64,000 bases of DNA from a bacterium D16-50 (GCA_003612485.1 RAZA01000001.1:124001-188000); one strand, 5' to 3'. Counted from the stretch's first letter, positions 51,071-61,489 are shown. Notes: generated by a model from the sequence alone, not told the origin. Program-made: numbers and translations.

Positions 51071-53026
51071 TTAGTGGCCTGCTGCATGATAAGCTTCGTT
51101 CATTTCCTTGGTCCACTGCTCGCCGCCTGCTTCCCACCAGCTCTGCAGAGTAGCGTCCAGCTCGGCGTCGTCGATCTCGCCAAGGATATAGTTCCACTGT
51201 ACACCTCTGTCGGACTTGGATGCAAGCTGACCGTCATCTGTACCTACTCCACTGCCCTTAATGATGGCATCCAGCTCTTTTCCATGATCCTTGTAGGTCT
51301 GGGTAGTGAAGGAAATACCATAGTTAGGCACGCAGTAGGGTATGTCGATCTCCAGCAGCTCCTGCTCTCTCTTCTGGACTTCGCCTTCCGGAGGAGCTAC
51401 CGTGTAAGGTCTTGCATTGGATTCTGCAGTATGGAACGCAATGATCTGGTTGAAACCGTTGTTCCAGGTAGTGGTCTTTACGCCAGCGGCATCCAGCTTG
51501 GCCTGATCTCTTTCCTCAGTCTCGCTCTTCGGCATCCAAACCTTAACATAGCCGTTCTCATCGATCTCATGGGTAACACCTTCCCAGCCGTACTCAAGCA
51601 TGTTCATGCACTCGCCGTCGTTGATATCGTTCAGGAACTGCAGAACCTGACGCAGCTGCTCCTCGGTCTTCACGTTCTTCTTGGAGATGGCGACCATTCC
51701 GCTGAAGCCGTTGGTAGGAAGGCAGTGAGGCTCGTTGTTTCCGGAATCCGTCAGCACATAGCCACCCAGCCAGAAGATAGGCTCCTCAGGCGTAGCGCCG
51801 CCCACACCGTTGGACTCAAGAGTAGTCTCAACCTTACGCATATCATCAAGCACCTGAAGGCCTACGCCTCCCTTGCTCTCCTGCAGACCGTTGCGGGCGC
51901 CGCCGGCCTTAACTGTGTAGAAATCATCTACGCCCGATACGCCATAGTTAACCAGTCCATCCTCAAACAGCTTACGGATCTCCTTCAGAGCAGTCTTGTA
52001 CTCAGGAGTCTGGGTCTTGTGGATCAGATCGCCGTTGGCGTCAATGCCCCACTCATTGGGAACGCCGAACCACATCATCACGATGTTCCATACATCATTC
52101 CAAGAATCAATGTACAATCCGCAGGTATCGTTCTGTCCGTTTCCATCGGGATCGTTGTAGGTGAAGGCATACAGCATATCATAGAAATCCTGCCATGTGG
52201 GATCCTCTCCCGCCTCCATCTTGTTCCAAAATGCCAGATTCAGCTTCTCACACCAATCCTTACGGAAGCCGAAACCGTTACGGGCCAGATTTCTGGCACG
52301 GGGAATAGCATACAGTCTGCCGTTATAGGAAGCTGCAGCCCGGGTAGCTTCAGGGATCATAGCCAGATTGTCGTAATCGTCCACATAATCCGTAATATCC
52401 CAGAAGATGGTCTCGGAGCCCTCGATAGTCCTCTCCTCCTCATGCTGAACGACCTGCTGCTTGACATTTCCGTCATCATCCTTTACGGGATTGCCTTCCT
52501 TGTCCAGCACATCCTCCATTACCGGATTGCCGTTCTCATCCAGCGTGTCCACTTTCACCTTGTAGGTTCCACCCACAGCGGCGGACCAGAATGCAGCGTC
52601 AGGGTTAACGATCATTACATCGTCAACATCATTGGCCGCAAACCTCAGACCAAGCTGAGCAAAATAGGTATTGGAATCCAAGAACTTAAACTCCGCGTTC
52701 ATGTTGGTGTACTCATTGACATCTGCCACCAGACGGTCGAACAAATCCTTGCCCTTCTCCACATCGGGATCGCCGGGCAACGCCACCGTTATGCTCATAG
52801 GAGCGCTTCCGCTATTGCCTTCCTGCCCCCCCTGACTTTCTTCGCCGCCTTGACTGTCTGCCTTGGACTCTTCACCAGAGCCGCTGTTGTCTTCATTCTG
52901 GCTCTCCGGCGTGCTGCTGCCGGTGCTGGAACCTTCACCTGCATCGTCTCCGCATGCAGCCATGCTCAGGGCCATGGCAGCTGCCAGAATGCCGGCAAGA
53001 ATCTTGCTTACTGCTTTCTTTTTCAT
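51071..53026 (-). CDS. sugar ABC transporter solute-binding lipoprotein with an inserted hairpin segment
   Basis: This 651-residue lipoprotein has a clear signal and lipobox (MALSMAAC, Cys25), then a Ser/Gly/Glu-rich tether to residue 75. The mature part resembles the lipoprotein at 13638-15248 (FWDITDYVDDYDNLAMIPE; GRLYAIPRARNLARNGFGF). Compared with that protein it has an insertion at residues 153-206 with two copies of a D-x-(E/N)GNPV-like motif. It would bind oligosaccharides for import. It is the last gene of the operon and has GGAGGTAG before its ATG. Confidence 0.92.
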   Translation of the reverse strand: MKKKAVSKILAGILAAAMALSMAACGDDAGEGSSTGSSTPESQNEDNSGSGEESKADSQGGEESQGGQEGNSGSAPMSITVALPGDPDVEKGKDLFDRLVADVNEYTNMNAEFKFLDSNTYFAQLGLRFAANDVDDVMIVNPDAAFWSAAVGGTYKVKVDTLDENGNPVMEDVLDKEGNPVKDDDGNVKQQVVQHEEERTIEGSETIFWDITDYVDDYDNLAMIPEATRAAASYNGRLYAIPRARNLARNGFGFRKDWCEKLNLAFWNKMEAGEDPTWQDFYDMLYAFTYNDPDGNGQNDTCGLYIDSWNDVWNIVMMWFGVPNEWGIDANGDLIHKTQTPEYKTALKEIRKLFEDGLVNYGVSGVDDFYTVKAGGARNGLQESKGGVGLQVLDDMRKVETTLESNGVGGATPEEPIFWLGGYVLTDSGNNEPHCLPTNGFSGMVAISKKNVKTEEQLRQVLQFLNDINDGECMNMLEYGWEGVTHEIDENGYVKVWMPKSETEERDQAKLDAAGVKTTTWNNGFNQIIAFHTAESNARPYTVAPPEGEVQKREQELLEIDIPYCVPNYGISFTTQTYKDHGKELDAIIKGSGVGTDDGQLASKSDRGVQWNYILGEIDDAELDATLQSWWEAGGEQWTKEMNEAYHAAGH

Positions 53027-53143
53027 TTTCTACCTCCGTTGATTGATTTACAGTGCTCTATATAACCAGCGGCGAGAAGGCTTCTGGGAAAGCCCTTCCT
53101 CCGCACAGCTACCAAAATATAATTCCTCATATATATCTTTGTC

Positions 53144-54157
53144 TTATTCGCCCGTGATACCCGTTCTCTCAATACCCTGCATGAACTGTCTCTGGGCAAA
53201 GGCGAAGAATACCAATATAGGCGCGCTGATGATCAAAGCCCCGGCCATGACCACAGCATCGTTCAGAGTGTCCTCGCCGTCCTCCAGCCCCAGCATACGC
53301 AGCATTTCCGCCTGCTGTTCCGGCAGAGCGTTTGTAGCAGTTATGATACTGGTCAGTCTGGGCGGCAGGAAACCCAAGGCAGGAGAACTGATGTACAAGC
53401 TGGACTCATAGAAATCATTCCAGTGCCACACCACGGAAAGCACCAATGCCACCACCAGCGTGGCCTTGGCCAGAGGGAACACGATCCTCCAATAGGTCAT
53501 CATGAATCCGCAGCCATCGATCCTCGCCGCCTCCTCCAGACTTTTGGGCACTGTCAGGAAGAACTGGCGGAACAAGAAGACATACAATGCGCCTCTCAGC
53601 CCGAAGCCGAAAAAGGTGGGCACGATCAACGGCAGATAAGTATCCAGCCATTTCAGGTTGGAATAAGTCATATACAGCGGAATGATGATTGTCTGGGTGG
53701 GCACGATGAAAGCCAGAAGCACGCAGCCAAACAGTATCTTCTTCAGAGGAAAATTGTATCTCGCAAATCCGTACCCGATAAAGGAACATGCAATGACATG
53801 CCCGAATGAGGCCACCACTGTCACAAACAAGGAATTCTTCACGAACCGCCCTATGTCCATCAGCTGCAATGCGATGGCATAGTTCTCAAATTTGATCTCC
53901 GTGGGCAGCCAATGGACGGAAGAGCTGTTCAGGTCCGAATTGGACATCAGCGAGGTTGCGATCATGTAGAGAAAGGGATAAACAAACACGAACGCAAGAC
54001 CGATGATCAAAAGATACATGGCCAGCCTCACTACGATGTGCTTCGCACCGGTGAGATTGGCATACTTTCTGGTAAACAATCTCCATCGCAGCTGTAAATT
54101 ACTCGAAAGTGCGCTTGGGCGCTTTTTCGATTGTAAAGACTCTGTGTTTACGCTCAC
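53144..54157 (-). CDS. sugar ABC transporter permease, MalG type
   Basis: This 337-residue permease has six predicted membrane helices and the EAA loop EEAARIDGCGFMMTYWRIVFPLAKA that docks the ATPase. The N-terminal 40 residues are basic and cytoplasmic. The start is GTG at 54157 with GAGGAGG nine bases upstream, so it overlaps the preceding permease by 59 bases. It pairs with the MalF-type permease just upstream and with the last solute-binding protein. Confidence 0.92.
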   Translation of the reverse strand: MSVNTESLQSKKRPSALSSNLQLRWRLFTRKYANLTGAKHIVVRLAMYLLIIGLAFVFVYPFLYMIATSLMSNSDLNSSSVHWLPTEIKFENYAIALQLMDIGRFVKNSLFVTVVASFGHVIACSFIGYGFARYNFPLKKILFGCVLLAFIVPTQTIIIPLYMTYSNLKWLDTYLPLIVPTFFGFGLRGALYVFLFRQFFLTVPKSLEEAARIDGCGFMMTYWRIVFPLAKATLVVALVLSVVWHWNDFYESSLYISSPALGFLPPRLTSIITATNALPEQQAEMLRMLGLEDGEDTLNDAVVMAGALIISAPILVFFAFAQRQFMQGIERTGITGE

Positions 54158-55067
54158 GCTTCTTAACCTCCTCTACTTCACTTGTATGCATATATTTCTG
54201 CATCACGGCAAATATAATGGCTACCAGCACCCCGATAAAGGCGAAATAGATCCAGCCCAAAGCGGAGCCGTATGAAAACTCTGCGTCCGTAAATCCGTAT
54301 TTCTGAATATATGCCAGCAGAGGATTGGAGATATCGGTAAAGGAATTCACCACCGTATAAACGATGTTCAGCAGCAGCATGGGGGAGATCATAGGCACCG
54401 TGACCTTCCAGAAAATTTCCCACTCTGTAGCGCCGTCGATCTTGGCAGCCTCGTACAAGGCGGGGGAGATGCTCTGCAGTCCCGAAAGGAACAGCAGGAT
54501 CTGCACACCGCTGCCCCAAAGCACCGTCACCAGCAGTCCGAATACCGTCTGCACCGCATTCATGATAGTCTCACCGAAATAGTTCAGCACATTATAGGGA
54601 ATCAGCTTTCCGTCCATGACGTTAAGCACAGAACGGTCCACACCCTGATTCAGCAGCTGCTGCATGACCTCTCCGCTGCCCAGCAGGAAGGGTATGAAAA
54701 ATATCACTCGGAACAATCCCCTGCATTTGATATCCCTGTTCAGCAGAACCGCTATGATCAGAGACAGCACTATGGTCAGGGGAAACTTGGTCAGTGTCTG
54801 TTTCACCACCTCTATAAAAGTGGGAACAAACTCCGTGTCCACAACAAAAGCCCTGACAAAATGTTCCAATGTGAATCCCTGCATCTTCATGCCCACAATG
54901 GCCACCTGCTCGCTGATGCTCAACCGAATGGACATATAAATGGGATAGATGAAGAACAGCACGATCCCTACGATGAAAGGAGCCACGAACACCAAGCCTT
55001 TCAATGAATTCCTTTTATGGAGATCAAGCTTAAATCTCTTCTTCTCTTTCACCAGCTTCTCCTTCAT
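54099..55067 (-). CDS. sugar ABC transporter permease, MalF type
   Basis: This 322-residue permease has six predicted membrane helices and the EAA loop YEAAKIDGATEWEIFWKVTVPMISP. The C-terminus extends in a basic tail, HTSEVEEVKKRERKHRVF, which is translated from the region also used by the downstream gene. The ATG overlaps the stop of the DUF5696 gene (ATGA), with GGAGGTG upstream. Confidence 0.93.
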   Translation of the reverse strand: MKEKLVKEKKRFKLDLHKRNSLKGLVFVAPFIVGIVLFFIYPIYMSIRLSISEQVAIVGMKMQGFTLEHFVRAFVVDTEFVPTFIEVVKQTLTKFPLTIVLSLIIAVLLNRDIKCRGLFRVIFFIPFLLGSGEVMQQLLNQGVDRSVLNVMDGKLIPYNVLNYFGETIMNAVQTVFGLLVTVLWGSGVQILLFLSGLQSISPALYEAAKIDGATEWEIFWKVTVPMISPMLLLNIVYTVVNSFTDISNPLLAYIQKYGFTDAEFSYGSALGWIYFAFIGVLVAIIFAVMQKYMHTSEVEEVKKRERKHRVFTIEKAPKRTFE

Positions 55068-57346
55068 CCGTTCTCACCTCCCCCTACAACCACATAGCCC
55101 TTTGCAGGAACCGTCACGTTATCCGCCTTGGCCTCCTGTGCACCATAATTGATGTAGATGGCAATGCCGTTGGCATATTCCACACGGATCAGATCGTCCG
55201 TCAGATAATCATGTCCCACCATCTGCACCCCATAGACGCAGGAAAGGTTATTCCTGAACTCATTATATGTGTCCAGCATCACGCCTTCCCAATCGCTGTA
55301 GGTAGAGCTGAACAGCCTCTGGTATCCCGTATCCCTCAGCTTCAGCGCCGACTCGTAAGTCAGGTAGAAATATGGGAGAGCACCGTATTCTATCCATTTC
55401 AGTTTCTGGGTCTGCAGGTCATAGGAAAGATTTCCCGCCCCTTCCGTAGAATAGGGAATCCTGCCGGACAACACCATCTGCATGAATGGCACCGCATAGT
55501 CAGTCATGGAGAAGCCGTAGCTCTCCTCCCGAAGATCGAACAGATAGTCCGCAAAACTGTATACATATTGATTGGCGCCCATGGAGGCCACCCACCTGTC
55601 GGCATCGACAGTACTGCCCAAAAGCTCCCGCAGCTGCCCCACCGCCTGAGACTTGGTATAAGGCGCGTTCTCATTGAAGTCCGCATAAGCGTACTGCCCC
55701 ACATCATCATAAGCCACGCCCAATAAATCATATTTCTCCAGCTTGTCAAGGAACTTCAGATTGCGCTTATAGGCTGCCAGCGGATTCACCAAGTAGAAAA
55801 TCGTGCCGTCCATGTTAGTGGTGCTGATCTCCAGGTTCAAGCCGTCGTAAGCCACATCCTCCTTCTCGGATATGCCGCTGGTCTCGGAACTGGCAAACAT
55901 AAAGGCATTCTCCAAGTACACCTTGTTGCCGGAGGCCGTCTCAAGATATTCGTTGAGATTTCTCATACCCGTAGGGCCGCCCAGCTGGCTTGCAGGGCCC
56001 CAGTACTCATACTCGTCATACCCCTTCATCCAGGAAGAAAGCACCACCTCGGTACTGTTGACTCCGGCATCGGAAAGCCGGCTCAAAATCTCCTCTACCT
56101 GATCAAAATCCGTCATGGAGACATACTCGTCGAATACCATGCCTCCCTTGGTGGTACCCATCAGCAGCCTGAGTGCAAGGGGCATCTCCTCCCCCTCCGC
56201 GATGGCGGCCTTCAGCAGACCATTTTCTATCAGATATTCCCTATAGGTGGCCGCCATACCGCCGTAGTCCGCTTCATCACCGCTGAGGAAGAAATAGCGG
56301 GCCTCCTTGTCCTCCGAAATCAGCTTCTTGTCAACTCGCTGGATGCTGCCGCCGGTAGCGCTGCCGGTGGCGGTGGACATGGAATACATGTCAACATTGT
56401 ATATGTTTCTCATATAAAGCTCGAAGCCCGCATGATTCAGATCCACTACATAGCCTGAAGGGTACACTGCCACTCCCGTATTCTCTGCCCCTTCCGTAAA
56501 TACGCCAAACAGCGCGTTGTCACCGTTCTTGATACCGTACACCGGCATGGCCGCCGTATAGCGATTGTAGCTGTCGGAATCGAAAAGGTTCTGGAATGCC
56601 AGAAATCTGTTGGTGTAAGTATAATAATTTGCCCCCAGCACATTGGCAGGTCTGGAATCCGCTTTTTCATATGTAGTAATAGCTCCGCTGCCGTCAGGAT
56701 AGAAAAGATATCCCCCCGCCTCGTTGCGGGACGCCCCGAAATAGGGCAGCAGCTCGATGGTGGTAACGGCAAACCTTGCCTCTTCCCGAATCTTGTCTAC
56801 GGGAATACGGACCACCAGCTGATCATCCTCCAGAGTATACTCCACCGTGATAAAGATTCCCGGACTCGTAAATCCGTATGTAACCGACACGCCGTTGTCC
56901 AGATACTCCGTCTCCATCCACGTACAGTCTTTCCCTGCATATTCCGTTCTGGCGCCCGAATCCCGGCGTTTCAAATTATTGTAGGTGATGGTGATAGGCG
57001 ACTGAAGGTAGGACCTCCACATCTTGTTCACGCTGCCGCCGCTCATATCATACACATCATTATCGCAGATCCCCTTCCAGAGGTAGCCGCTCTCCAGATT
57101 CTTCACCTGAATGGCTCCCTTGGCTTCATTGTAGAGAAGCTCCAGCTTATCCGTCTTGGCCACGGACACATACTTCCCCGGATCCTCAAAATCCACATTC
57201 CCTTCCGGCTCTTCATATTCGTCAGTAAAGGTGATAGCATTGCTTCTGGCTTTCTGTATGCTGAAATAGCCCCATATGACGAATATGACCACGATTGCGA
57301 AAAGTATGATGGTACCCAGTCTTTCTTTCAGAAACCGCTTAACCAT
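55064..57346 (-). CDS. DUF5696-type membrane-anchored protein
   Basis: This 760-residue protein has one N-terminal membrane helix (GTIILFAIVVIFVIWGYF, residues 11-28) and a large extracytoplasmic part. An N-terminal beta-sandwich (about 60-370) is followed by a barrel-like region (about 390-700) with LLMGTTKGGMVFDEYVSMTDF, VVLSSWMKGYDEYEYWG and LLGVAYDDVGQYAYADF. This is the layout I recall for DUF5696 proteins, which sit in sugar-importer operons. It may be a surface glycan hydrolase or binding protein; catalytic residues are not assignable. It overlaps the following permease gene by four bases. Confidence 0.8.
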   Translation of the reverse strand: MVKRFLKERLGTIILFAIVVIFVIWGYFSIQKARSNAITFTDEYEEPEGNVDFEDPGKYVSVAKTDKLELLYNEAKGAIQVKNLESGYLWKGICDNDVYDMSGGSVNKMWRSYLQSPITITYNNLKRRDSGARTEYAGKDCTWMETEYLDNGVSVTYGFTSPGIFITVEYTLEDDQLVVRIPVDKIREEARFAVTTIELLPYFGASRNEAGGYLFYPDGSGAITTYEKADSRPANVLGANYYTYTNRFLAFQNLFDSDSYNRYTAAMPVYGIKNGDNALFGVFTEGAENTGVAVYPSGYVVDLNHAGFELYMRNIYNVDMYSMSTATGSATGGSIQRVDKKLISEDKEARYFFLSGDEADYGGMAATYREYLIENGLLKAAIAEGEEMPLALRLLMGTTKGGMVFDEYVSMTDFDQVEEILSRLSDAGVNSTEVVLSSWMKGYDEYEYWGPASQLGGPTGMRNLNEYLETASGNKVYLENAFMFASSETSGISEKEDVAYDGLNLEISTTNMDGTIFYLVNPLAAYKRNLKFLDKLEKYDLLGVAYDDVGQYAYADFNENAPYTKSQAVGQLRELLGSTVDADRWVASMGANQYVYSFADYLFDLREESYGFSMTDYAVPFMQMVLSGRIPYSTEGAGNLSYDLQTQKLKWIEYGALPYFYLTYESALKLRDTGYQRLFSSTYSDWEGVMLDTYNEFRNNLSCVYGVQMVGHDYLTDDLIRVEYANGIAIYINYGAQEAKADNVTVPAKGYVVVGGGENG

Positions 57347-57410
57347 ATAAGTTCTTTGCTCCTTTCTGCTGTATCACTACAGATCATTACACAACTGTCC
57401 CGGACAGCGA

Positions 57411-59567
57411 CTATAGGAAATTCAGCTTAAATTCATCCATGATGGAGATGACGAACTGAATCATTCTGCCAGTCAGGACGTAACACAGCAATAATACCAG
57501 CCAGATCACCAGCATCATAAACGCTGAGACAAACATCATACCAATCGTCTTCTTACAGGTATAGTTATTCAAAATCATCATAGCCATGAACAAAATCAGG
57601 AATAGTCCGATATATGCCAGTGTAGAGAAAACGCCGTACCAGGATCTCTGGGTCTTTGACAATATATTGGAAAGGAACATCAACGGCACATTTATCACGA
57701 TGAAAGGCACAAGGGAGAGCGCTGATGTAAATGTAATCTCCGGGAACTTGCTCTCGCCCCCCGATATGCTGGTAGCCATGAAGGATGCCGGAATCCAGGA
57801 AATAGGAACGATCCAGAGCTTCACTGCCTCAAATATAGGGTTTACATCCTCAAGCTCCATGGGCGCAAGGGGAAAATGCACCACATACAGATACGCCATT
57901 CTCACGATGAACGCTGCAGCAAGGAGAATAAACGGAATCGCCATATTGATCCTCTTGCGGTTGTAGCGAATGCCCTCTAACGTGTCGATCGGATGCAGCA
58001 CTGTATAGAAGGAATACATGACCCCCTGCCCGATCCCCATCTTTTTTTCCTTGTTGTTCAGGTAGCTCCAGTAAGCCTTCTTAGCATATTTGGTGAAGAG
58101 CAACACCAATGTAATCACGGCAGCTATGATCGCGGCAGCTATGAGGATAATCAGCAAAAAATTCTCCCGCAGCACCACGTACTTATATTCGTCGAAGGCC
58201 ATGGTGTAGGTATCCCTATCCCCCACCAGCTTGCTCTCCTCCATAGACAGCTTATACTGTTCCTGCTTGTAATAAGCTCTTGCTATTCCCACATGGGCCA
58301 GATCATAGTTCTCGTCGATGGCAAGCACCTGACGCCACAGCTCATAGGAACCGGCATAATCGCCGTCATTGTAAGCCGAGGTTGCCTGATGCACCAGCTG
58401 GATGAACTCCGTGGGCTCGAACACCTGAATGTTGCAGTTGATTCTATCCAGAATCAGAATGTTTCCCCTGCTGTCCACATCCAGAGCGGAAACTCTGGTA
58501 AAGGTGCCCTTCTTCTCCCCCAGACCGCCGAAGGCCACCAGCATCCGGCCGTCCTGATCGTACTGATAGATTTTTCCGTTCAGACGCTCTGCAACGGTGA
58601 CGATTCCCTTTTCATCCACGCAGATATCCGTGAAGATGGGCTCTATATACATGCCGTAATCGTCAAAATATTCACCGAACTTAAAAGTGTTTCCCGCCAC
58701 AACCGCCTTCAGTATCTTCTTTTCAATAAAGTCGGTGATGGGGTTGCGGATGGAATTGCCAATGGTCTTGTACTTTCTATAGATATTGGTGCCGATGGAA
58801 TTCAGCTTCTTGATCTCGCCTTCCTCCCGCTCCATGCTGGTTGCATAAATCATGTCGTCATCGCCCAGCGTCAGGTTGATGTAGGAAGATGCCAGACGCT
58901 TGGTAATGAACTTCTTCTGCTCCTCCGATGCAAAGATGCGGGTGAGAGCCTCCGTAAAGTCATAGCCGATGTTGGTCTGTCCGTAATATCCCCTCAGATA
59001 TCCCTTGCCGTCTATGGCCATGATATTCTCGCCCCTGATCACATAGATATAGCCCGTCTTGCTCACGATCAGCTTGGTAGGCATGAAGCTTTCGCTAAGG
59101 TCCATGTCGCTTTTGGGGTTTCCGAATTCCTCCACGAAATTCCCGTCGGGATCCATATGGACGATACGGCTGTTGTCCGTATCCGCCACATACATGTCTC
59201 CGTCATCGTCCACAAAGATGCCCTGAGGATTGCGAAACGCCTTGTCCGGGCCGTAGAACACATTGACGGTCTCATACTTGCTGTTCAATTTCACAATACG
59301 GTTGTTGCCCGTATCCACGATATAGACATTGTCCTGCTTGTCTATGAAAAGGTCCTGCGGATTGTTAAAATATTGATTCTTGTCCTCATATCCCCCGATA
59401 TTGTTCAAAGTCTTTGCAACAATATATGACGTGGGGATAGGCTGACGGTGGTTATTGTCACCGGTCACATAATTGTCCGACCCTGCGGCAAAGGCCGTCT
59501 GGGATACGGAAATCATGCTTATAAGACCGGCCAATAGGCCAATGCCCATTCTCTTCAGCGACTTCAT
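57411..59567 (-). CDS. NHL-repeat, TPR and YIP1-like membrane fusion protein
   Basis: This 718-residue protein has a signal peptide (to AFA at residues 25-28). NHL beta-propeller repeats follow (about 50-380), such as FNNPQDLFIDKQDNVYIVDTGNNRIV and FRNPQGIFVDDDGDMYVADTDNSRIV. Then come a TPR-like pair (about 385-450), a membrane helix (LLIILIAAAIIAAVITLVLLF) and a YIP1-like domain with about five helices. Its propeller lies outside the membrane and could sense or hold glycan. It sits between the DUF5696 gene and a permease pair. Function is not known. GGAGGG precedes the ATG. Confidence 0.82.
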   Translation of the reverse strand: MKSLKRMGIGLLAGLISMISVSQTAFAAGSDNYVTGDNNHRQPIPTSYIVAKTLNNIGGYEDKNQYFNNPQDLFIDKQDNVYIVDTGNNRIVKLNSKYETVNVFYGPDKAFRNPQGIFVDDDGDMYVADTDNSRIVHMDPDGNFVEEFGNPKSDMDLSESFMPTKLIVSKTGYIYVIRGENIMAIDGKGYLRGYYGQTNIGYDFTEALTRIFASEEQKKFITKRLASSYINLTLGDDDMIYATSMEREEGEIKKLNSIGTNIYRKYKTIGNSIRNPITDFIEKKILKAVVAGNTFKFGEYFDDYGMYIEPIFTDICVDEKGIVTVAERLNGKIYQYDQDGRMLVAFGGLGEKKGTFTRVSALDVDSRGNILILDRINCNIQVFEPTEFIQLVHQATSAYNDGDYAGSYELWRQVLAIDENYDLAHVGIARAYYKQEQYKLSMEESKLVGDRDTYTMAFDEYKYVVLRENFLLIILIAAAIIAAVITLVLLFTKYAKKAYWSYLNNKEKKMGIGQGVMYSFYTVLHPIDTLEGIRYNRKRINMAIPFILLAAAFIVRMAYLYVVHFPLAPMELEDVNPIFEAVKLWIVPISWIPASFMATSISGGESKFPEITFTSALSLVPFIVINVPLMFLSNILSKTQRSWYGVFSTLAYIGLFLILFMAMMILNNYTCKKTIGMMFVSAFMMLVIWLVLLLCYVLTGRMIQFVISIMDEFKLNFL

Positions 59568-59585
59568 ATCTTCCCTCCGTTCCGG

Positions 59586-60467
59586 TTAACCCTTGATTCC
59601 TGAATATGTCATAGTTTCCATAACCTGACCCTGCTTGATGACGAATATGATTACCGTAGGAGCCGTCATCAGAAAAGTTGCCGCCGCCACCGCGCCTGCA
59701 CGCCCCACGGACATTCCCGCCGCGCCGCCGCCAATGGTCTGCAGCGCCAAGGGCAAAGTCTTCATGGCCTGACTGGTAACGTAGATCAAGGGCGAGAAAT
59801 AATCATTCCAGTTGTTCACGAAGGAAAAAACCGTCAAGGTGGCGGTAGCGGGCTTCAGAGCCGGCATAACCATCTGCAGGAATATCTTCAGCTCCCCTGC
59901 GCCGTCGATTCTGGCCGCCTCAAGCAGCTCGTTGGGGTACTGCTCCATAAACTGCTTGATCAGGAAGATATTGTACGCCACCGCGATGTTGGGCAGTACC
60001 AGAGCCCCGTATGTATTGATCAGACCCAGACCGTTCACCACCATGTAGCTGGGAATCTTGGTCACATGGGCAGAGAACATCAGGGCCACCAGAATCAGGT
60101 TGAACAGAAACTTCCCTCCCGGAGGCTGGAGCTTTACCAGCGAATATGCGCCCATGCAGGACACCGTCACCGTGCAGAGCACGATGATGGTAGTGATTAT
60201 GATGCTGTTGAAGGCGTATCTGGTGAAAGGAACGGTGGAGCTGCCCAGCGACACCACCAGATCGCTGAAATTCTTGGTAGTTGGATTTCTCACAAAAAAC
60301 TGGGGCGGGTATATGAAAAGCTCATCCAACGGCTTGAACGCTGTGCTAATCAGGTATATCAGAGGCAGCGCCGTGAAGCACACCAGAGCGATCATCACCA
60401 CGTACAGCAGCACTCTGGAAAAGGTGATATGCAGCCACTGGCCCCTGAACCATCTAATCTTTAACAT
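59586..60467 (-). CDS. sugar ABC transporter permease, MalG type (second pair)
   Basis: This 293-residue permease has six membrane helices and the EAA loop LEAARIDGAGELKIFLQMVMPALKP. Family features include LPLIYLISTAFKPLDELF near the N-terminus and FVNNWNDYFSPLIY in the fifth helix region. GAGAGGGAC precedes the ATG. It pairs with the next upstream permease at 60575. Confidence 0.93.
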   Translation of the reverse strand: MLKIRWFRGQWLHITFSRVLLYVVMIALVCFTALPLIYLISTAFKPLDELFIYPPQFFVRNPTTKNFSDLVVSLGSSTVPFTRYAFNSIIITTIIVLCTVTVSCMGAYSLVKLQPPGGKFLFNLILVALMFSAHVTKIPSYMVVNGLGLINTYGALVLPNIAVAYNIFLIKQFMEQYPNELLEAARIDGAGELKIFLQMVMPALKPATATLTVFSFVNNWNDYFSPLIYVTSQAMKTLPLALQTIGGGAAGMSVGRAGAVAAATFLMTAPTVIIFVIKQGQVMETMTYSGIKG

Positions 60468-60574
60468 TGTAGTCCCTCTCTTTCCTTAATATTTCCGACT
60501 CTATGTTTTTTCGCATTTCCTTTCGCCCAAGCTTCTCTAAAAGCCTGCCGGCGAAGTCCGGGAAAGCTTCTACG

Positions 60575-61489
60575 CTATTCGTCCTTGCTGGACAGCACCC
60601 TCATGACAATCTTTCCAAGGGCGAATGTGATGATGAAGAGCACTACGGCAACAGCCGATGCATATCCCATCTGGAATCGGATGAATGCGTAATCGTACAA
60701 GTGGGACACAATGGTATGCGCCGAATAATTCGGGCTGGGCATGCCTGCCACGGACACAGCGATATCGAACACGCCGAAGGCGGAGGTAATCGCATTGATG
60801 GCTCCGAACAGAAGCTGGGGCTTCATCATGGGAAGGGTCACATAGAACAGCTCCTGAAATTTGTTCTTCACGCCGTCGATGGCCGCCGCCTCATAATAGG
60901 ACTTGGAGACGTTCTGGAGACCCGCCAAAAATACCAGAAATCCAGTACCCATGCTCATCCACAGGGAGATGAACATAACCACCCCCATGATATAATTGGG
61001 GTCGGTGTTCCACAGAATCGGCTCATCGATCAAACCCATATTCAGCAGGATATTGTTCAGATACCCCATACGGTCGCTGGAAAAGATCACCATCCACACG
61101 GTAGACATTGCGATACCGCTGCAGATAGAGGGCGCGTAGAACGCCAGTGCAAACGCCCTTTTGAACTTCAGCTGATTGATGACCCATGCGGCAAAGAAGG
61201 AAAGCAGATACCCCACCGGCCCTGTGATAATTGCGAACTTCAGCGTGTTGGCAAGACCGATCATAAAAACTTCGTCGTCCAAAAACAACAGCCTATAGTT
61301 GGTCAGCCCCACAAACTGAGGCGTCTGCATCATATTATAGTTGGTGAAGCTCAAGCCGATTGCCGTTACCACGGGAGCTACAACGAATATGGTGAACAGA
61401 ATGACGAAGGGAGCCAAAAATGCATATCCCATCCAGTTCTTACGCCAAAAGCGTTTGATTGCTTCTGATTTTGTAAGTTTTTTATCCAT
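60575..61489 (-). CDS. sugar ABC transporter permease, MalF type (second pair)
   Basis: This 304-residue permease has six membrane helices and the EAA loop YEAAAIDGVKNKFQELFYVTLPMMKP. GGGGTGATC precedes the ATG at 61489, which overlaps the stop of the upstream solute-binding gene by eight bases. Together with 59586-60467 it forms one translocation channel, distinct from the pair at 53-55 kb. Confidence 0.93.
   Translation of the reverse strand: MDKKLTKSEAIKRFWRKNWMGYAFLAPFVILFTIFVVAPVVTAIGLSFTNYNMMQTPQFVGLTNYRLLFLDDEVFMIGLANTLKFAIITGPVGYLLSFFAAWVINQLKFKRAFALAFYAPSICSGIAMSTVWMVIFSSDRMGYLNNILLNMGLIDEPILWNTDPNYIMGVVMFISLWMSMGTGFLVFLAGLQNVSKSYYEAAAIDGVKNKFQELFYVTLPMMKPQLLFGAINAITSAFGVFDIAVSVAGMPSPNYSAHTIVSHLYDYAFIRFQMGYASAVAVVLFIITFALGKIVMRVLSSKDE

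Noticed and set aside
51074..53065. 663-codon plus-strand open frame opposite the solute-binding protein gene
   Set aside because: It mirrors the whole lipoprotein gene and has no promoter or domain signature.
57993..59429. 478-codon plus-strand frame opposite the NHL-repeat gene
   Set aside because: Its repeated pattern is the reverse reading of the NHL repeats.
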